This document shows, in pieces, positions 50,173 to 58,760 of a DNA stretch of 64,000 nt. The notes beneath the pieces are model-generated. The model ran no database searches and was not told the DNA's origin. It worked only from the letters and a program-made list of their open reading frames with translations. Both the position numbers and the translations under genes were made by a program. Within the stretch, counting starts at the first letter, position 1. The number at the start of each line of letters is the position of its first letter. The stretch comes from Paralcaligenes ureilyticus. Its GTDB lineage: Bacteria > Pseudomonadota > Gammaproteobacteria > Burkholderiales > Burkholderiaceae_B. Where the stretch lies: NCBI RefSeq assembly GCF_004346225.1, contig NZ_SMAJ01000008.1:89269-153268 (forward strand). Direction: 5' to 3'.

Positions 50173-51666
50173 ATGTCGCAGCAAATAGAAGCGTGTGTGG
50201 ATGAGGCGTTGCGTACCGGGACATTGTCCGGCCTGCCCGATCAGGTGTATATCGATGGCCGGTGGCGCGATTCCGACTCTGGCAAGAAAATGGAAACGCT
50301 CGACCCGGGGACTGAAAAGCCCTTTGCGCGGTTTGCCGCGGGCAACGCGGCCGACGTCGATGCGGCGGTGGTTTCTTCGGAACGAGCCTTCAAGGAAGTA
50401 TGGCGCAAGGTCGATCCGGCGCAACGCGCCAACCTGTTGAGAAGAGCAGCGACGCTGGTGCGAGCCAATGAAGGGCGGCTGGCTGTGGCCGAGACCCTGG
50501 ATTCCGGCAAGCCACTGGCGGAGTCGCGTATCGACGTGGACGCCATCGCCCGCTTCCTGGACTACTACGGCGGCGCGGCCGATAAATTGCAAGGCGAAAC
50601 CATCCCGTTGGGCCGGGACTTCGTTTCTTATAATGTACTGGAGCCAGTGGGGGTTACGGCGCATATTCTCCCCTGGAATTTTCCCATGTTTGCAATGGTG
50701 CGCGGTGCGGCCCCCGCTCTCGCGGCAGGGTGTACCGTGATTGTGAAACCGGCCGAAACCACGCCGGTTACTGCGCTGATGCTGATGGATATCTTCACTG
50801 AGGCCGGTTTTCCCGCAGGGGTATGCAATGTAGTCACGGGGACCGGTCAGGCCGTTGGCGAGCCGCTTTGCGCCCACAAGAAGGTTCGGCATGTGACGTT
50901 CACCGGCTCGGTCGCCACGGGAAGCCGTGTGATGCAAAACGCTGCCCGCCACATTACCAGCGTGACCCTGGAATTGGGCGGGAAATCGCCCGCTGTCGTG
51001 CTGGCCGATTGCGACCTGGATCATGCTGTTGAAGATATGCTGGAGGCTATTTACTTTAATGCCGGCCAAGTGTGTTCCGCGGGCTCCCGGCTTGTGATCG
51101 AGCGCCGTATCCATGATGAATTCGTCGAAAAATTTGCAGCGCGAGCCAGTGCGCTGACGATAGGCCATGGGCTTAAAAACCCTGTCATCGGAGCCATCAA
51201 CTCGCGCCAGCAGCTTGAGAAAATTGCTCGCATCGTCGATGATGCCAGAGCGCGTGGCGTCAATGTTGTTGCAGGAGGCCGATGTACGGTGGATCCCGAT
51301 AGCGGAGCCGGTTGGTTTTTCCAGCCCACAATGCTTGACGATGTCCGGCCCGACGACCGCGTCGTACAAGAAGAGATCTTCGGACCGGTTCTTTCCGTTC
51401 AGATAGTCGATGGCATTGAAGAAGCCCTGTCTGTTGCCAACGGCACCGATTATGGCCTGGCCGCATGCATCTACACGAAGGACATTAAAAAGGCGCTGGG
51501 CCTGGCCAGGGATATCGACGCGGGCCAGGTGACGGTCAATCAGTATTATGCAGGGGGCATTTACACCCCCTTTGGCGGCAACAAGCTGTCGGGCTTTGGC
51601 CGGGAGAAGGGGTTGGAGGCACTGCGTAATTATTGCCGGACCAAAAATGTGACGGTCAGAATCTAG
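50173..51666 (+). CDS. NAD(P)-dependent aldehyde dehydrogenase (betaine-aldehyde/gamma-aminobutyraldehyde-like)
   Basis: A full-length 497-residue aldehyde dehydrogenase. Visible are NAD-site GVTAHILPWNFP, FTGSVATGSRVM, catalytic Glu in TLELGGKSPA, catalytic Cys in NAGQVCSAGSRL, EEIFGPVLSV, and the C-terminal FGGNKLSGFGREKG. GGAGAAG precedes the ATG. The GMC dehydrogenase gene starts 18 bases after the stop: an alcohol-to-aldehyde-to-acid pair as in choline oxidation. An alternative is oxidation of the aldehyde left by amine oxidation next door. Confidence 0.94.
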   Translation: MSQQIEACVDEALRTGTLSGLPDQVYIDGRWRDSDSGKKMETLDPGTEKPFARFAAGNAADVDAAVVSSERAFKEVWRKVDPAQRANLLRRAATLVRANEGRLAVAETLDSGKPLAESRIDVDAIARFLDYYGGAADKLQGETIPLGRDFVSYNVLEPVGVTAHILPWNFPMFAMVRGAAPALAAGCTVIVKPAETTPVTALMLMDIFTEAGFPAGVCNVVTGTGQAVGEPLCAHKKVRHVTFTGSVATGSRVMQNAARHITSVTLELGGKSPAVVLADCDLDHAVEDMLEAIYFNAGQVCSAGSRLVIERRIHDEFVEKFAARASALTIGHGLKNPVIGAINSRQQLEKIARIVDDARARGVNVVAGGRCTVDPDSGAGWFFQPTMLDDVRPDDRVVQEEIFGPVLSVQIVDGIEEALSVANGTDYGLAACIYTKDIKKALGLARDIDAGQVTVNQYYAGGIYTPFGGNKLSGFGREKGLEALRNYCRTKNVTVRI

Positions 51667-51684
51667 GCCTTGCGGGAAGAACAT

Positions 51685-53310
51685 ATGGCCGATTTCGATT
51701 ACATCATCATCGGGGCCGGGTCTTCGGGCTGTGTGCTGGCCAATCGTTTGAGCGAAAACGGAAAACACAGGATATTGCTGCTGGAGGCAGGCGGCAGCGA
51801 CAAGCGATTCTGGGTGCAGGTGCCCATCGGCTACGGTAAAACCTATTACCAGAAGGCCGTCAACTGGATGTACATGACCGAAGAGGTCCCGGGCCTGAAC
51901 AATAAGCCCAGTTATTGGCCGCGCGGCAAGGTGCTGGGTGGGTCGAGCTCCATCAATGCCATGGTTTACATCCGCGGGAATGCCAGGGATTACGATGACT
52001 GGGCGGCCGCTGGAAATCCGGGATGGGCTTATCAGGATGTGCTGCCTTACTTTATAAAGTCGGAAGCCAACCAAATGGGGGCGGGCCGCTATCACGGCGA
52101 CGATGGCCCTCTGTACGTATCGGATGTTTCAAAAGAGTTGCATCCCTTATGTCAGGACTATATTCAAGCGGGCCGGCAAGCCGGATTGGACTTCAATCCG
52201 GATTTCAACGGTGCCAGGCAAGACGGAGTGGGGCCGTATCAGATCACGGTCCGTCATGGTTTGCGCATGTCTGCGGCCAAGGCGTTTTTGCACCCCGCGA
52301 TGAAACGGGCCAATTTGACAGTGCAAACGTATGCGTACGCGACGCGCCTGCTGTTTGAAGGGAAACGAGTTATTGGCGTCGAGTATGAACGTGGCGGCCG
52401 CCGCTGCAAGGCTTTTGCCGCAAGGGAAGTCATACTTTGCGGCGGCACGATCAACTCGCCGCAACTACTGCAGCTGTCGGGCATCGGCCCTCGGGACGTG
52501 CTCGAGCCCTTGGGGATCGACGTAATCCACGACAGTCCCGCGGTGGGGCGCAACCTGCAGGATCATGTCGGCGTCGATTATCTTTTCAAGTGCAATAAAA
52601 AGACCTTGAACAACGAGCTCAATCCCTGGTGGGGCAAGCTCTGGGCCGGCCTCAGGTATATCTTCGCGCGTAGCGGCCCATTGGGTTTGAGCATTAATCA
52701 GGCGGGTGGTTTTTTCAAAACCGCTCCAGACTTGTACCAACCCGATATGCAGTTGTATTTTTCTCCGGTCAGCTATACCAGGGCCCCGCCCAAAACACGT
52801 CCCTTGATGAATCCGGATCCCTTTGCCGCCTTTCTGCTGGGGGTCTCCAACTGTCGTCCTTCATCCAGGGGGTACTTGAAAATACGCTCGTGCGATCCCC
52901 ACAAGGCGCCCGAAATACAGCCGGATTATTTGTCGACGGACGACGATATACAAAGGATGCTTCGCGGGGTTCGCTTTATTCGCGAGCTGGCCGGGACGGC
53001 AGCACTCAAAGAAATTATTACCGAAGAGCTTCGTCCCGGGGCCGCCTGTGCGAGTGACGAGGCGTTGGTACAAGATATTCGCGACAACGCGTGGAGCGTT
53101 TTTCATGCATGCTCTACCTGCCGCATGGGGCCGGACCCGCAGGCTGATGTGGTGGATCATTGCCTGCGTGTGTATGGGGTGGAAAGCCTGCGGATTGCCG
53201 ATGCGTCCATCTTCCCTTCTTTGGTTTCCGGCAATACGAATGCAGCCGCGATTATGGTGGGTGAGAAGGCGGCTGATCTGATTTTGAGCGACACCGCCTT
53301 GGGGCGATGA
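51685..53310 (+). CDS. GMC-family oxidoreductase (choline/alcohol dehydrogenase-like)
   Basis: A 541-residue FAD-dependent GMC enzyme. FAD site YIIIGAGSSGCVLANRLSE, GMC signatures WPRGKVLGGSSSINAMVYIRGN and ILCGGTINSPQLLQLSGIG, active-site His in FHACSTCRMG, and the closing GNTNAAAIMVGEKAADLI are all present. ATG 51685 has a GGGAAGAA site; the frame opens 5 codons earlier at a TTG. It oxidises a primary alcohol to the aldehyde used by the upstream ALDH (inference). Membrane or quinone coupling is typical of the family. Confidence 0.93.
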   Translation: MADFDYIIIGAGSSGCVLANRLSENGKHRILLLEAGGSDKRFWVQVPIGYGKTYYQKAVNWMYMTEEVPGLNNKPSYWPRGKVLGGSSSINAMVYIRGNARDYDDWAAAGNPGWAYQDVLPYFIKSEANQMGAGRYHGDDGPLYVSDVSKELHPLCQDYIQAGRQAGLDFNPDFNGARQDGVGPYQITVRHGLRMSAAKAFLHPAMKRANLTVQTYAYATRLLFEGKRVIGVEYERGGRRCKAFAAREVILCGGTINSPQLLQLSGIGPRDVLEPLGIDVIHDSPAVGRNLQDHVGVDYLFKCNKKTLNNELNPWWGKLWAGLRYIFARSGPLGLSINQAGGFFKTAPDLYQPDMQLYFSPVSYTRAPPKTRPLMNPDPFAAFLLGVSNCRPSSRGYLKIRSCDPHKAPEIQPDYLSTDDDIQRMLRGVRFIRELAGTAALKEIITEELRPGAACASDEALVQDIRDNAWSVFHACSTCRMGPDPQADVVDHCLRVYGVESLRIADASIFPSLVSGNTNAAAIMVGEKAADLILSDTALGR

Positions 53311-53325
53311 TGTCATTGCATTGAA

Positions 53326-53396
53326 TGGCAGCCACAAGGGCTGCCGCTACAAATGCGTGGCCTTGGATTGTGTAGCGGCACCCCTTGTGGGTGCCA
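53326..53396. repeat. REP pair 8 (mixed stem types)
   Basis: Inverted G-type REP 53326-53350 and direct C-type REP 53372-53396, heads inward across 21 bp, between the GMC and DHA2 genes. The rightmost REP of the window. Confidence 0.88.
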
Positions 53397-53457
53397 TTTC
53401 CGCAGCGCCCGGTTATGATGCCGTGAAGCCCGTGGACCTGCCTGGGGCCGCAAACCC

Positions 53458-54906
53458 GTGACCATGACTTATCGCACCCATCAACAGAAGCGCTGGCTGG
53501 CGCTCATTGTCCTGTGCCTTGGCGTTTTGATGATCGTCCTGGACACAACCATTGTGAACGTTGCCCTGCCATCCATCCAGGCGGACCTGGGCTTTTCCGA
53601 AACGTCGCTGGTCTGGGTTGTCAATGCATACATGATCACCTTCGGCGGGTTTTTGCTGCTCGGCGGTCGGCTGGGCGATCTCTTTGGGAACCGAAGGGTG
53701 TTTCTGTTCGGAATCGTGCTTTTCACGCTGGCATCGCTCGCCTGCGGGTTGGCCGGTTCGCAGGGACTGCTGATAGGGGCGAGGGCGGTTCAGGGATTTG
53801 GCGGCGCCATTGTTTCGGCGGTTTCATTGTCCATGATCATGAGCCTGTTCAGCGAGCCCGCAGAGCGGGCGCAAGCGATGGGCGTCTATGGCTTTGTATG
53901 CGCCGGCGGCGGCAGCATCGGCGTACTGCTGGGCGGCGTCCTGACCAGTACTCTTAGCTGGCACTGGATTTTTCTTGTCAATCTGCCGGTAGGTATTGCG
54001 GTATGTGCGCTCTGTGTGGCTTTGCTACAGGGTGGGCCAGGACAGGCTGCTTCTTCCGGCCGCCTTGACGTTGCAGGCGCCGCGGCCGTCAGCGCATCGC
54101 TGATGCTGGCGGTTTATGCCATTGTCAATGGCAACCAGGCAGGGTGGGCTTCCGCCCAGACCTTGGCCATGTTGGTGTGCGCAATTATGCTGCTCGCCGT
54201 TTTTGTAGGCATCGAGGCGCGTGTGCGTAATCCATTGATGCCGCTCGGCCTTTTTCGCTTGCGCAATGTGGCCATTGCCAACGTCGTTGGCGTCTTGTGG
54301 GCCGCGGCCATGTTTGCCTGGTTCTTTATTTCGGCGTTATACCTTCAGCGTGTGCTGGGCTATACCGCGTTGCAAGTGGGCTTGGCCTTCCTGCCTGCGA
54401 ACCTTATCATGGCGGCCTTCTCGCTGGGGCTGTCGGCCAGAATGGTCATGCGTTTGGGCATCAGGCCTACATTGTCTATTGGTCTGTTGCTGGCGGCTAT
54501 AGGCTTCGCCCTGTTCTCGCGCGTGCCGATCGATGGTGTCTTTGCGCTGGATGTACTGCCTGTAATGGTTCTCCTTGGAGCGGGCGCCGGCATGGCGTTC
54601 AACCCCTTGCTGCTGGCGGCCATGAGTGATGTGCATCCAGGCGAATCGGGCCTTGCCTCCGGTGTCGTCAATACCTCGTTCATGATGGGTGGGGCGCTGG
54701 GCCTGGCCATTCTTGCAAGCCTGGCCGCCGCGCGTACCGGCGGCCTCCTGAGGTTCGGCGCGGAGTCCCTTGCCGCGCTTGCGGGCGGCTATCGGCTTGC
54801 CTTTATTTCCGGCGCCGTTCTGGCGGCCGCGGCCGCACTGATCGGCGGCGCGTACCTTCGCGCTGCGGATTCATTGGCGACGGATCCCGAGGTGCCTCGG
54901 TCCTAG
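53458..54906 (+). CDS. DHA2-family MFS drug efflux transporter (EmrB/QacA-like)
   Basis: A 482-residue inner-membrane drug:H+ antiporter with 14 predicted helices. Motif D-like LDTTIVNVALPSIQADLG is in TM1, motif A GGRLGDLFGNRRVFL between TM2 and TM3, the motif B-like ARAVQGFGGAIV, and motif C-like GGGSIGVLLGGVLTSTLSWHWIFLVNLPVG. The start is GTG 53458 or ATG 53464. The TAG stop is the first TAG of a CTAGAG repeat, so the C-terminus (LATDPEVPRS) ends at the repeat boundary. Substrate unknown. Confidence 0.92.
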   Translation: MTMTYRTHQQKRWLALIVLCLGVLMIVLDTTIVNVALPSIQADLGFSETSLVWVVNAYMITFGGFLLLGGRLGDLFGNRRVFLFGIVLFTLASLACGLAGSQGLLIGARAVQGFGGAIVSAVSLSMIMSLFSEPAERAQAMGVYGFVCAGGGSIGVLLGGVLTSTLSWHWIFLVNLPVGIAVCALCVALLQGGPGQAASSGRLDVAGAAAVSASLMLAVYAIVNGNQAGWASAQTLAMLVCAIMLLAVFVGIEARVRNPLMPLGLFRLRNVAIANVVGVLWAAAMFAWFFISALYLQRVLGYTALQVGLAFLPANLIMAAFSLGLSARMVMRLGIRPTLSIGLLLAAIGFALFSRVPIDGVFALDVLPVMVLLGAGAGMAFNPLLLAAMSDVHPGESGLASGVVNTSFMMGGALGLAILASLAAARTGGLLRFGAESLAALAGGYRLAFISGAVLAAAAALIGGAYLRAADSLATDPEVPRS

Positions 54907-55422
54907 AGTATTTTCGATTGAAGCGTTTACGGAACTGAACGCGTTTCGTGTCGCTGGTTTTTTGAGCCGTTTTGGGTGAGATCATTCTATTAACACGCCG
55001 CAGGGCGAGGGGTGGGTACCGTCCGGTCCGTCCAGCGGTCGTGGCGCTACGCGCCCCGACTGCCCGGGTCTGCCTCGTCCAGGCGGGCGTCGGGCGAACT
55101 CACTGCGCCTCGCAAAAAGCGCGAGGCTCCGTTCAGACAGCGCCCGCCGACAGCCCCCGCCTTCCCTTCGTCAGCACCCGGCGCTGGCCGAATGACCGGA
55201 CGGTACCCACCCCTCGCCCTGCGGCTGCGGTGATGAAATGCACCGGGGGATGCGGAGGGACGGCAGGCGCTTGGTCGAGCGAGGTCCACGGGCGGCGTGA
55301 TAGAGACAGGCTGCGGGCCAGTGAATTCTTGGCCTCCCTAGACGGCGTCTTCAGATACCAATACGTCCAGCCAAATACCCAAGCATCCCATGCCGTATAC
55401 CGTTTGACTAAAAATGCTCTAG
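54903..55422. mobile_element. Composite intergenic repeat bounded by inverted CTAGAG modules
   Basis: A ~520-bp gene-free region between convergent genes. The left module (from 54903, CTAGAGTATTTTCGATTG) and the inverted right module (55338-55422, CTAGAGCATTTTTAGTCAAA on the minus strand) are diverged copies of one sequence. The right one is nearly identical to the module starting at 63872. Between them lies a GC-rich core with a perfect 32-bp inverted repeat and a 24-base block found again at 63977-64000. Frames inside (for example 55012-55233) are Arg/Ser-rich and look non-coding. Probably a non-autonomous dispersed element or bidirectional terminator-like repeat. Confidence 0.55.
54997..55225. 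repeat. Perfect 32-bp inverted repeat within the composite element
   Basis: Arms 54997-55028 and 55194-55225 are exact reverse complements over 32 bp (left arm starts GCCGCAGGGCGAGG, ends CCGTCCGGTC), separated by 165 bp. Beyond the arms the symmetry continues weakly. Transcribed, it would form a very stable stem with a 165-nt loop. Confidence 0.85.
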
Positions 55423-57047
55423 GCCGGCCCGGTACGCTGGGTTTGTCTATGCGCCTGCAATGCCCTGATTCGCATTATTGCTTGATGGTCGGAGGTTGCC
55501 GCATCGACCATTTGCGCCAAATCGGCCTTCAGCGCTGTTCGCGATCCGGCATCGAGATAGACCATGTGCCCCGAAGGGTAGAACCGCACGCCGAGATTTT
55601 TGCGCACGCCTGAGTCGGCCAGCGGCATCGCCTCCAGATCCATGACGGTCTGATAAAACGGCGTGACAAAATCGTAATAGCCGTTGGCCGACAATACTTT
55701 CAGGTCGACGTTCAGACTCATCGTTGCCGCGAGATCGCCCGCCGTGTAAAGGATAATATTGCCGTTCTCGTCGATGCCTTTTTGCGCACCGGTCGGGTCG
55801 ATGTGGCTGAAGTCCCAGTTCTGGAACGCCTGGTCGTTAAGGTCCGTAAACGACGAGGTCGAGGTGAACTTCAATCCGTCATTGAGGTAGTTGTTCCACA
55901 TGGCGGTATAGACTCCGGAAACGGCCGTCATGGTGGGATCGTTGCCGCCTGAATTGGGTGAAATATGTTTGGCTATGCCCGTGTCGATGCCGGTCACGCG
56001 GCCGTCATAGGCGCCCAGTGCCAGGCCTTTGTCCTGCAGCAGGCCGAGAAGAAAGAGCGAATTCCCAACGGAATCACGTGCGGCAATATCAAGGTTCCAG
56101 GCGGCCAGCGTGGTTTTATCGATGCCCGTGTAATCGCTTAGCGTTTGCGTTGTCGTCGATGCGGCCTTTGGGTGTTTCCGCAATGCTTTCGCATAGTCGC
56201 CTCGCGCAAATGACGTTGCCGCATCCATGAATGTCGACAGGTTGGTGGGGGGCGGGTCTACATGGACCTTCTTGTGGTACCACGCGTCGGCGGCCGCTGT
56301 GGGCAGGGCGCCCACGGGGTTGCCCGCCTGGGAATAGTCGAGAATCGACGATTGAATCGTGATGCCGTTTAGTTCAACGCCGTCTTCGTGCAATACGTAC
56401 GACAGTACTGCGCTGCGCGCTGTGCCGTACGACTCGCCAAACAGGAATTTCGGCGAATTCCAGCGATCGTTTGCGGTGAGATAGCGTTTGATGAATTGCG
56501 CAATCGAATGGGCGTCCTGGTCGACTCCCCAAAAGTCCTTGTTTTTGTAGGGTGCAATGGCGGTCGAATAGCCGGTGCCCACGGGGTTGATAAAGACCAG
56601 GTCGCTTTTGTCGAGCAGACTGTCGGGGTTGTCTTCGAGCGTATAGGGTGCGGGTGGCGTAAAGCCCGGCATCGATGTTTTGATGCGCTTGGGCGCGAAC
56701 GACCCCAGCAGTACGAAAACCGAGGAAGATCCCGGGCCGCCGTTGTAGAAGAACGTGACCGGGCGTTTTTCCGGTGTTTGGCCGTCGGTGGTGAAGGCAA
56801 CATAGAACATTTTCGCGCTTGGCTTTGAACTGCTCGGATCGACGACTGCCAGGTGTCCGGCTTTTGCCGTATATGCAAAAGCATGGGCGCCAAGCTTGAT
56901 CTGATGGTGCGTGATCGCGGCATTTTCCGTTGCGTCGGCGACGGAATCACCGGGCCCGTTGCCATACGCGGTCGGGTCGAAACAGAGCTGATCCTTGCCG
57001 CTGGCTGCCGCAGTCGATTTGGGCGATGGTGTTTTATGACTTGCCAT
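55419..57047 (-). CDS. Serine carboxypeptidase-like peptidase, family S10
   Basis: A 542-residue alpha/beta-hydrolase peptidase that removes C-terminal residues, generally at acid pH. The S10 oxyanion/N-terminal motif is VTFFYNGGPGSSSVF, the nucleophile LFGESYGTARSAVLS, the Asp region VLSANGYYDFVTPF, and the His region VRFYPSGHMVYLD. ATG 57047 follows AAGGAGCG. No signal peptide is visible at the N-terminus (SHKTPSPKSTAAASGKDQ). It follows the S53 gene by 29 bases on the same strand, making a peptidase operon. Its TAG stop lies inside a CTAGAG repeat module. Confidence 0.92.
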   Translation of the reverse strand: MASHKTPSPKSTAAASGKDQLCFDPTAYGNGPGDSVADATENAAITHHQIKLGAHAFAYTAKAGHLAVVDPSSSKPSAKMFYVAFTTDGQTPEKRPVTFFYNGGPGSSSVFVLLGSFAPKRIKTSMPGFTPPAPYTLEDNPDSLLDKSDLVFINPVGTGYSTAIAPYKNKDFWGVDQDAHSIAQFIKRYLTANDRWNSPKFLFGESYGTARSAVLSYVLHEDGVELNGITIQSSILDYSQAGNPVGALPTAAADAWYHKKVHVDPPPTNLSTFMDAATSFARGDYAKALRKHPKAASTTTQTLSDYTGIDKTTLAAWNLDIAARDSVGNSLFLLGLLQDKGLALGAYDGRVTGIDTGIAKHISPNSGGNDPTMTAVSGVYTAMWNNYLNDGLKFTSTSSFTDLNDQAFQNWDFSHIDPTGAQKGIDENGNIILYTAGDLAATMSLNVDLKVLSANGYYDFVTPFYQTVMDLEAMPLADSGVRKNLGVRFYPSGHMVYLDAGSRTALKADLAQMVDAATSDHQAIMRIRALQAHRQTQRTGPA

Positions 57048-57076
57048 GGTTTCGCTCCTTGAGCCGGCGCCGCGGC

Positions 57077-58636
57077 TTAAAGCATTTGCGCCAATTTCTG
57101 TCCGTTCGGGCTGCCCAGACCGGTACAGGCGTCCCATCCGGGTGATGCCGCGAAGCTGCCGTTGTTGCCTTGCGTAATATCGTTCAGTGCGGTCGGCTGC
57201 CGATACAGCTTTGCGTTGATGAATCCGACCGTGCTTGCCTTGTCTGTATTGATCCGCGCAATCAGTGCCGCCCATAAGGGTGCTACGGCGCTGGTGCCTC
57301 CCACTACCTCGTCGGATCCATCGATCAGCACCCGGTATCCGGTTAGCGGATCGGCATTGCCGGCAACATCGGGAACGCCGCGTTTGCGAAGTGCGGCGGA
57401 GCGGCCGTCTTGCGTGTTTAGACTTAGCTTTTTTTGCCACGCGGGCAATTCGAAAATCGTACTGACGCCGCCACCGCCCGCACCGCCTTGCGTGCCGTCA
57501 TTCCACACGACTTCACTTTGGATGGCATGGCCCGAAGCGTGCAGGCTTGTGCCGCCGCACGCCAGGACATAAGGGCTCGATGCGGGAAAATCGACGTGGT
57601 TGGCGCCATCCGCAATGCCGTCGCTCGCGCCATTGTCTCCCGATGCGGCGCACACCGTTACTCCCATTGCGGCAGCCGCCTGCAGCGCATCATTGAATGC
57701 CTGCATCGATTGTGGCGTCCACATTGGTTCCGGACCGCCCCAGCTTATCGAAATGACTGATGGCTTGTTAATGCTATCGTGCACCGCCTGGCTAAGCGCG
57801 CTGATGAAACCAGCGTCGCTGTTGGTCGAGAAATAAACGGCGATATGCGCCTCGGGTGCAATCGCGCCGGCAATCTCGATATCCAGGGTGACTTCCCCAT
57901 CCGGCCCGTTGGGATTGCCGGTAGCTTGATTAGTGGCCCCGTTTACCGAGACGGCTGTCACGGTGGGGGAGGCTACATTCAACTTTGAAAAGTAGGCCTG
58001 CAGGTCGCTTTCGATATAGCCGCCGCCCAGTTCGATGAGGCCTATGCATTGTCCCTTTCCCGCATTGTCGGGGAAGTTATAGAGGGATGCGATCTGGATG
58101 GGCGAGAAGGCGGAGCGGGCGGTTCGTGGCGCTACCCGAAAGGGCGGATGAAGGCGAAAATGCGACCGTGCCTGCGGACGGTTGTCCAGGCCGACGACGG
58201 CCGTGACAATATCTTTAAGATATTCCGGAATGTGAAGCGGGCCGATTCGCCCGCGATAGTTGCCAAGCCGGTGTTCGTAGCTTTGCAAGTCGACATCGAA
58301 TGCCACGTTGAACTGCGCCACGGTCCCTGCCACGGTGACGCTGCTGCCGGCGATATCTTCGCGCAATATCCTGAGCCCGTATTGGTTGGCGAAGTCGATG
58401 ACTTTGGCGATATCTTGCCGCGCGGCGCCAAACTTTTTCGCGAACTCCGCACGGGATAGATGAGCGGCCCGATGATCGCCGATGGCGAGTTTGTCGACGA
58501 TGTTGCGTAAATCGTTGTTCGCATGGCGGCGCACGATGATGATCGCCTCCAGCTCCTGGGCCGGATCGGCGGGCCCGACGCACCGTGCGTCGGCAAGCGG
58601 CGCGCGTTCACTGCCACGAAGAGGACATTTTGCCAT
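57077..58636 (-). CDS. Sedolisin-type peptidase, family S53 (pro-kumamolisin domain)
   Basis: A 519-residue acid-active serine-carboxyl peptidase. The pro-domain is residues ~30-160 (IVRRHANNDLRNIVDKLAIGDHRAAHLSRAEFAKKFGA). The catalytic domain starts near 180 (AFSPIQIASLYNFP) with Glu and Asp in DGEVTLDIEIAG, oxyanion Asp in AASGDNGASDG, and nucleophile Ser in VGGTSAVAP. The calcium site is at the C-terminus. Both pro-domain and active site are complete, so it should self-activate at low pH. No secretion signal is evident (MAKCPLRGSERAPLADARCV). Head of the S53-S10 operon. Confidence 0.94.
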   Translation of the reverse strand: MAKCPLRGSERAPLADARCVGPADPAQELEAIIIVRRHANNDLRNIVDKLAIGDHRAAHLSRAEFAKKFGAARQDIAKVIDFANQYGLRILREDIAGSSVTVAGTVAQFNVAFDVDLQSYEHRLGNYRGRIGPLHIPEYLKDIVTAVVGLDNRPQARSHFRLHPPFRVAPRTARSAFSPIQIASLYNFPDNAGKGQCIGLIELGGGYIESDLQAYFSKLNVASPTVTAVSVNGATNQATGNPNGPDGEVTLDIEIAGAIAPEAHIAVYFSTNSDAGFISALSQAVHDSINKPSVISISWGGPEPMWTPQSMQAFNDALQAAAAMGVTVCAASGDNGASDGIADGANHVDFPASSPYVLACGGTSLHASGHAIQSEVVWNDGTQGGAGGGGVSTIFELPAWQKKLSLNTQDGRSAALRKRGVPDVAGNADPLTGYRVLIDGSDEVVGGTSAVAPLWAALIARINTDKASTVGFINAKLYRQPTALNDITQGNNGSFAASPGWDACTGLGSPNGQKLAQML

Positions 58637-58760
58637 GATGCTGACCCCCCATTGTTGGGAAGCGCCTACTCAATAAATTGGCGGCTAACTTGTGTCTTGT
58701 TTCGATTAAATAACACGATTATCGACATGTACAAGTGCTTGCATCATGCTCTTACACACT

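Noticed and set aside
50107..52095. 662-codon minus-strand frame across the ALDH and GMC genes
   Set aside because: Covers two well-conserved genes on the opposite strand; no recognisable domains.
4134..53396. Repeated 25-bp units considered as a CRISPR array
   Set aside because: They are scattered, inverted in pairs, lack regular spacers and have REP hairpin structure; no cas genes are present.
55012..55289. Arg/Ser-rich frames (73 and 80 codons) inside the composite repeat
   Set aside because: Part of a dispersed GC-rich repeat with a large inverted repeat; composition not protein-like.
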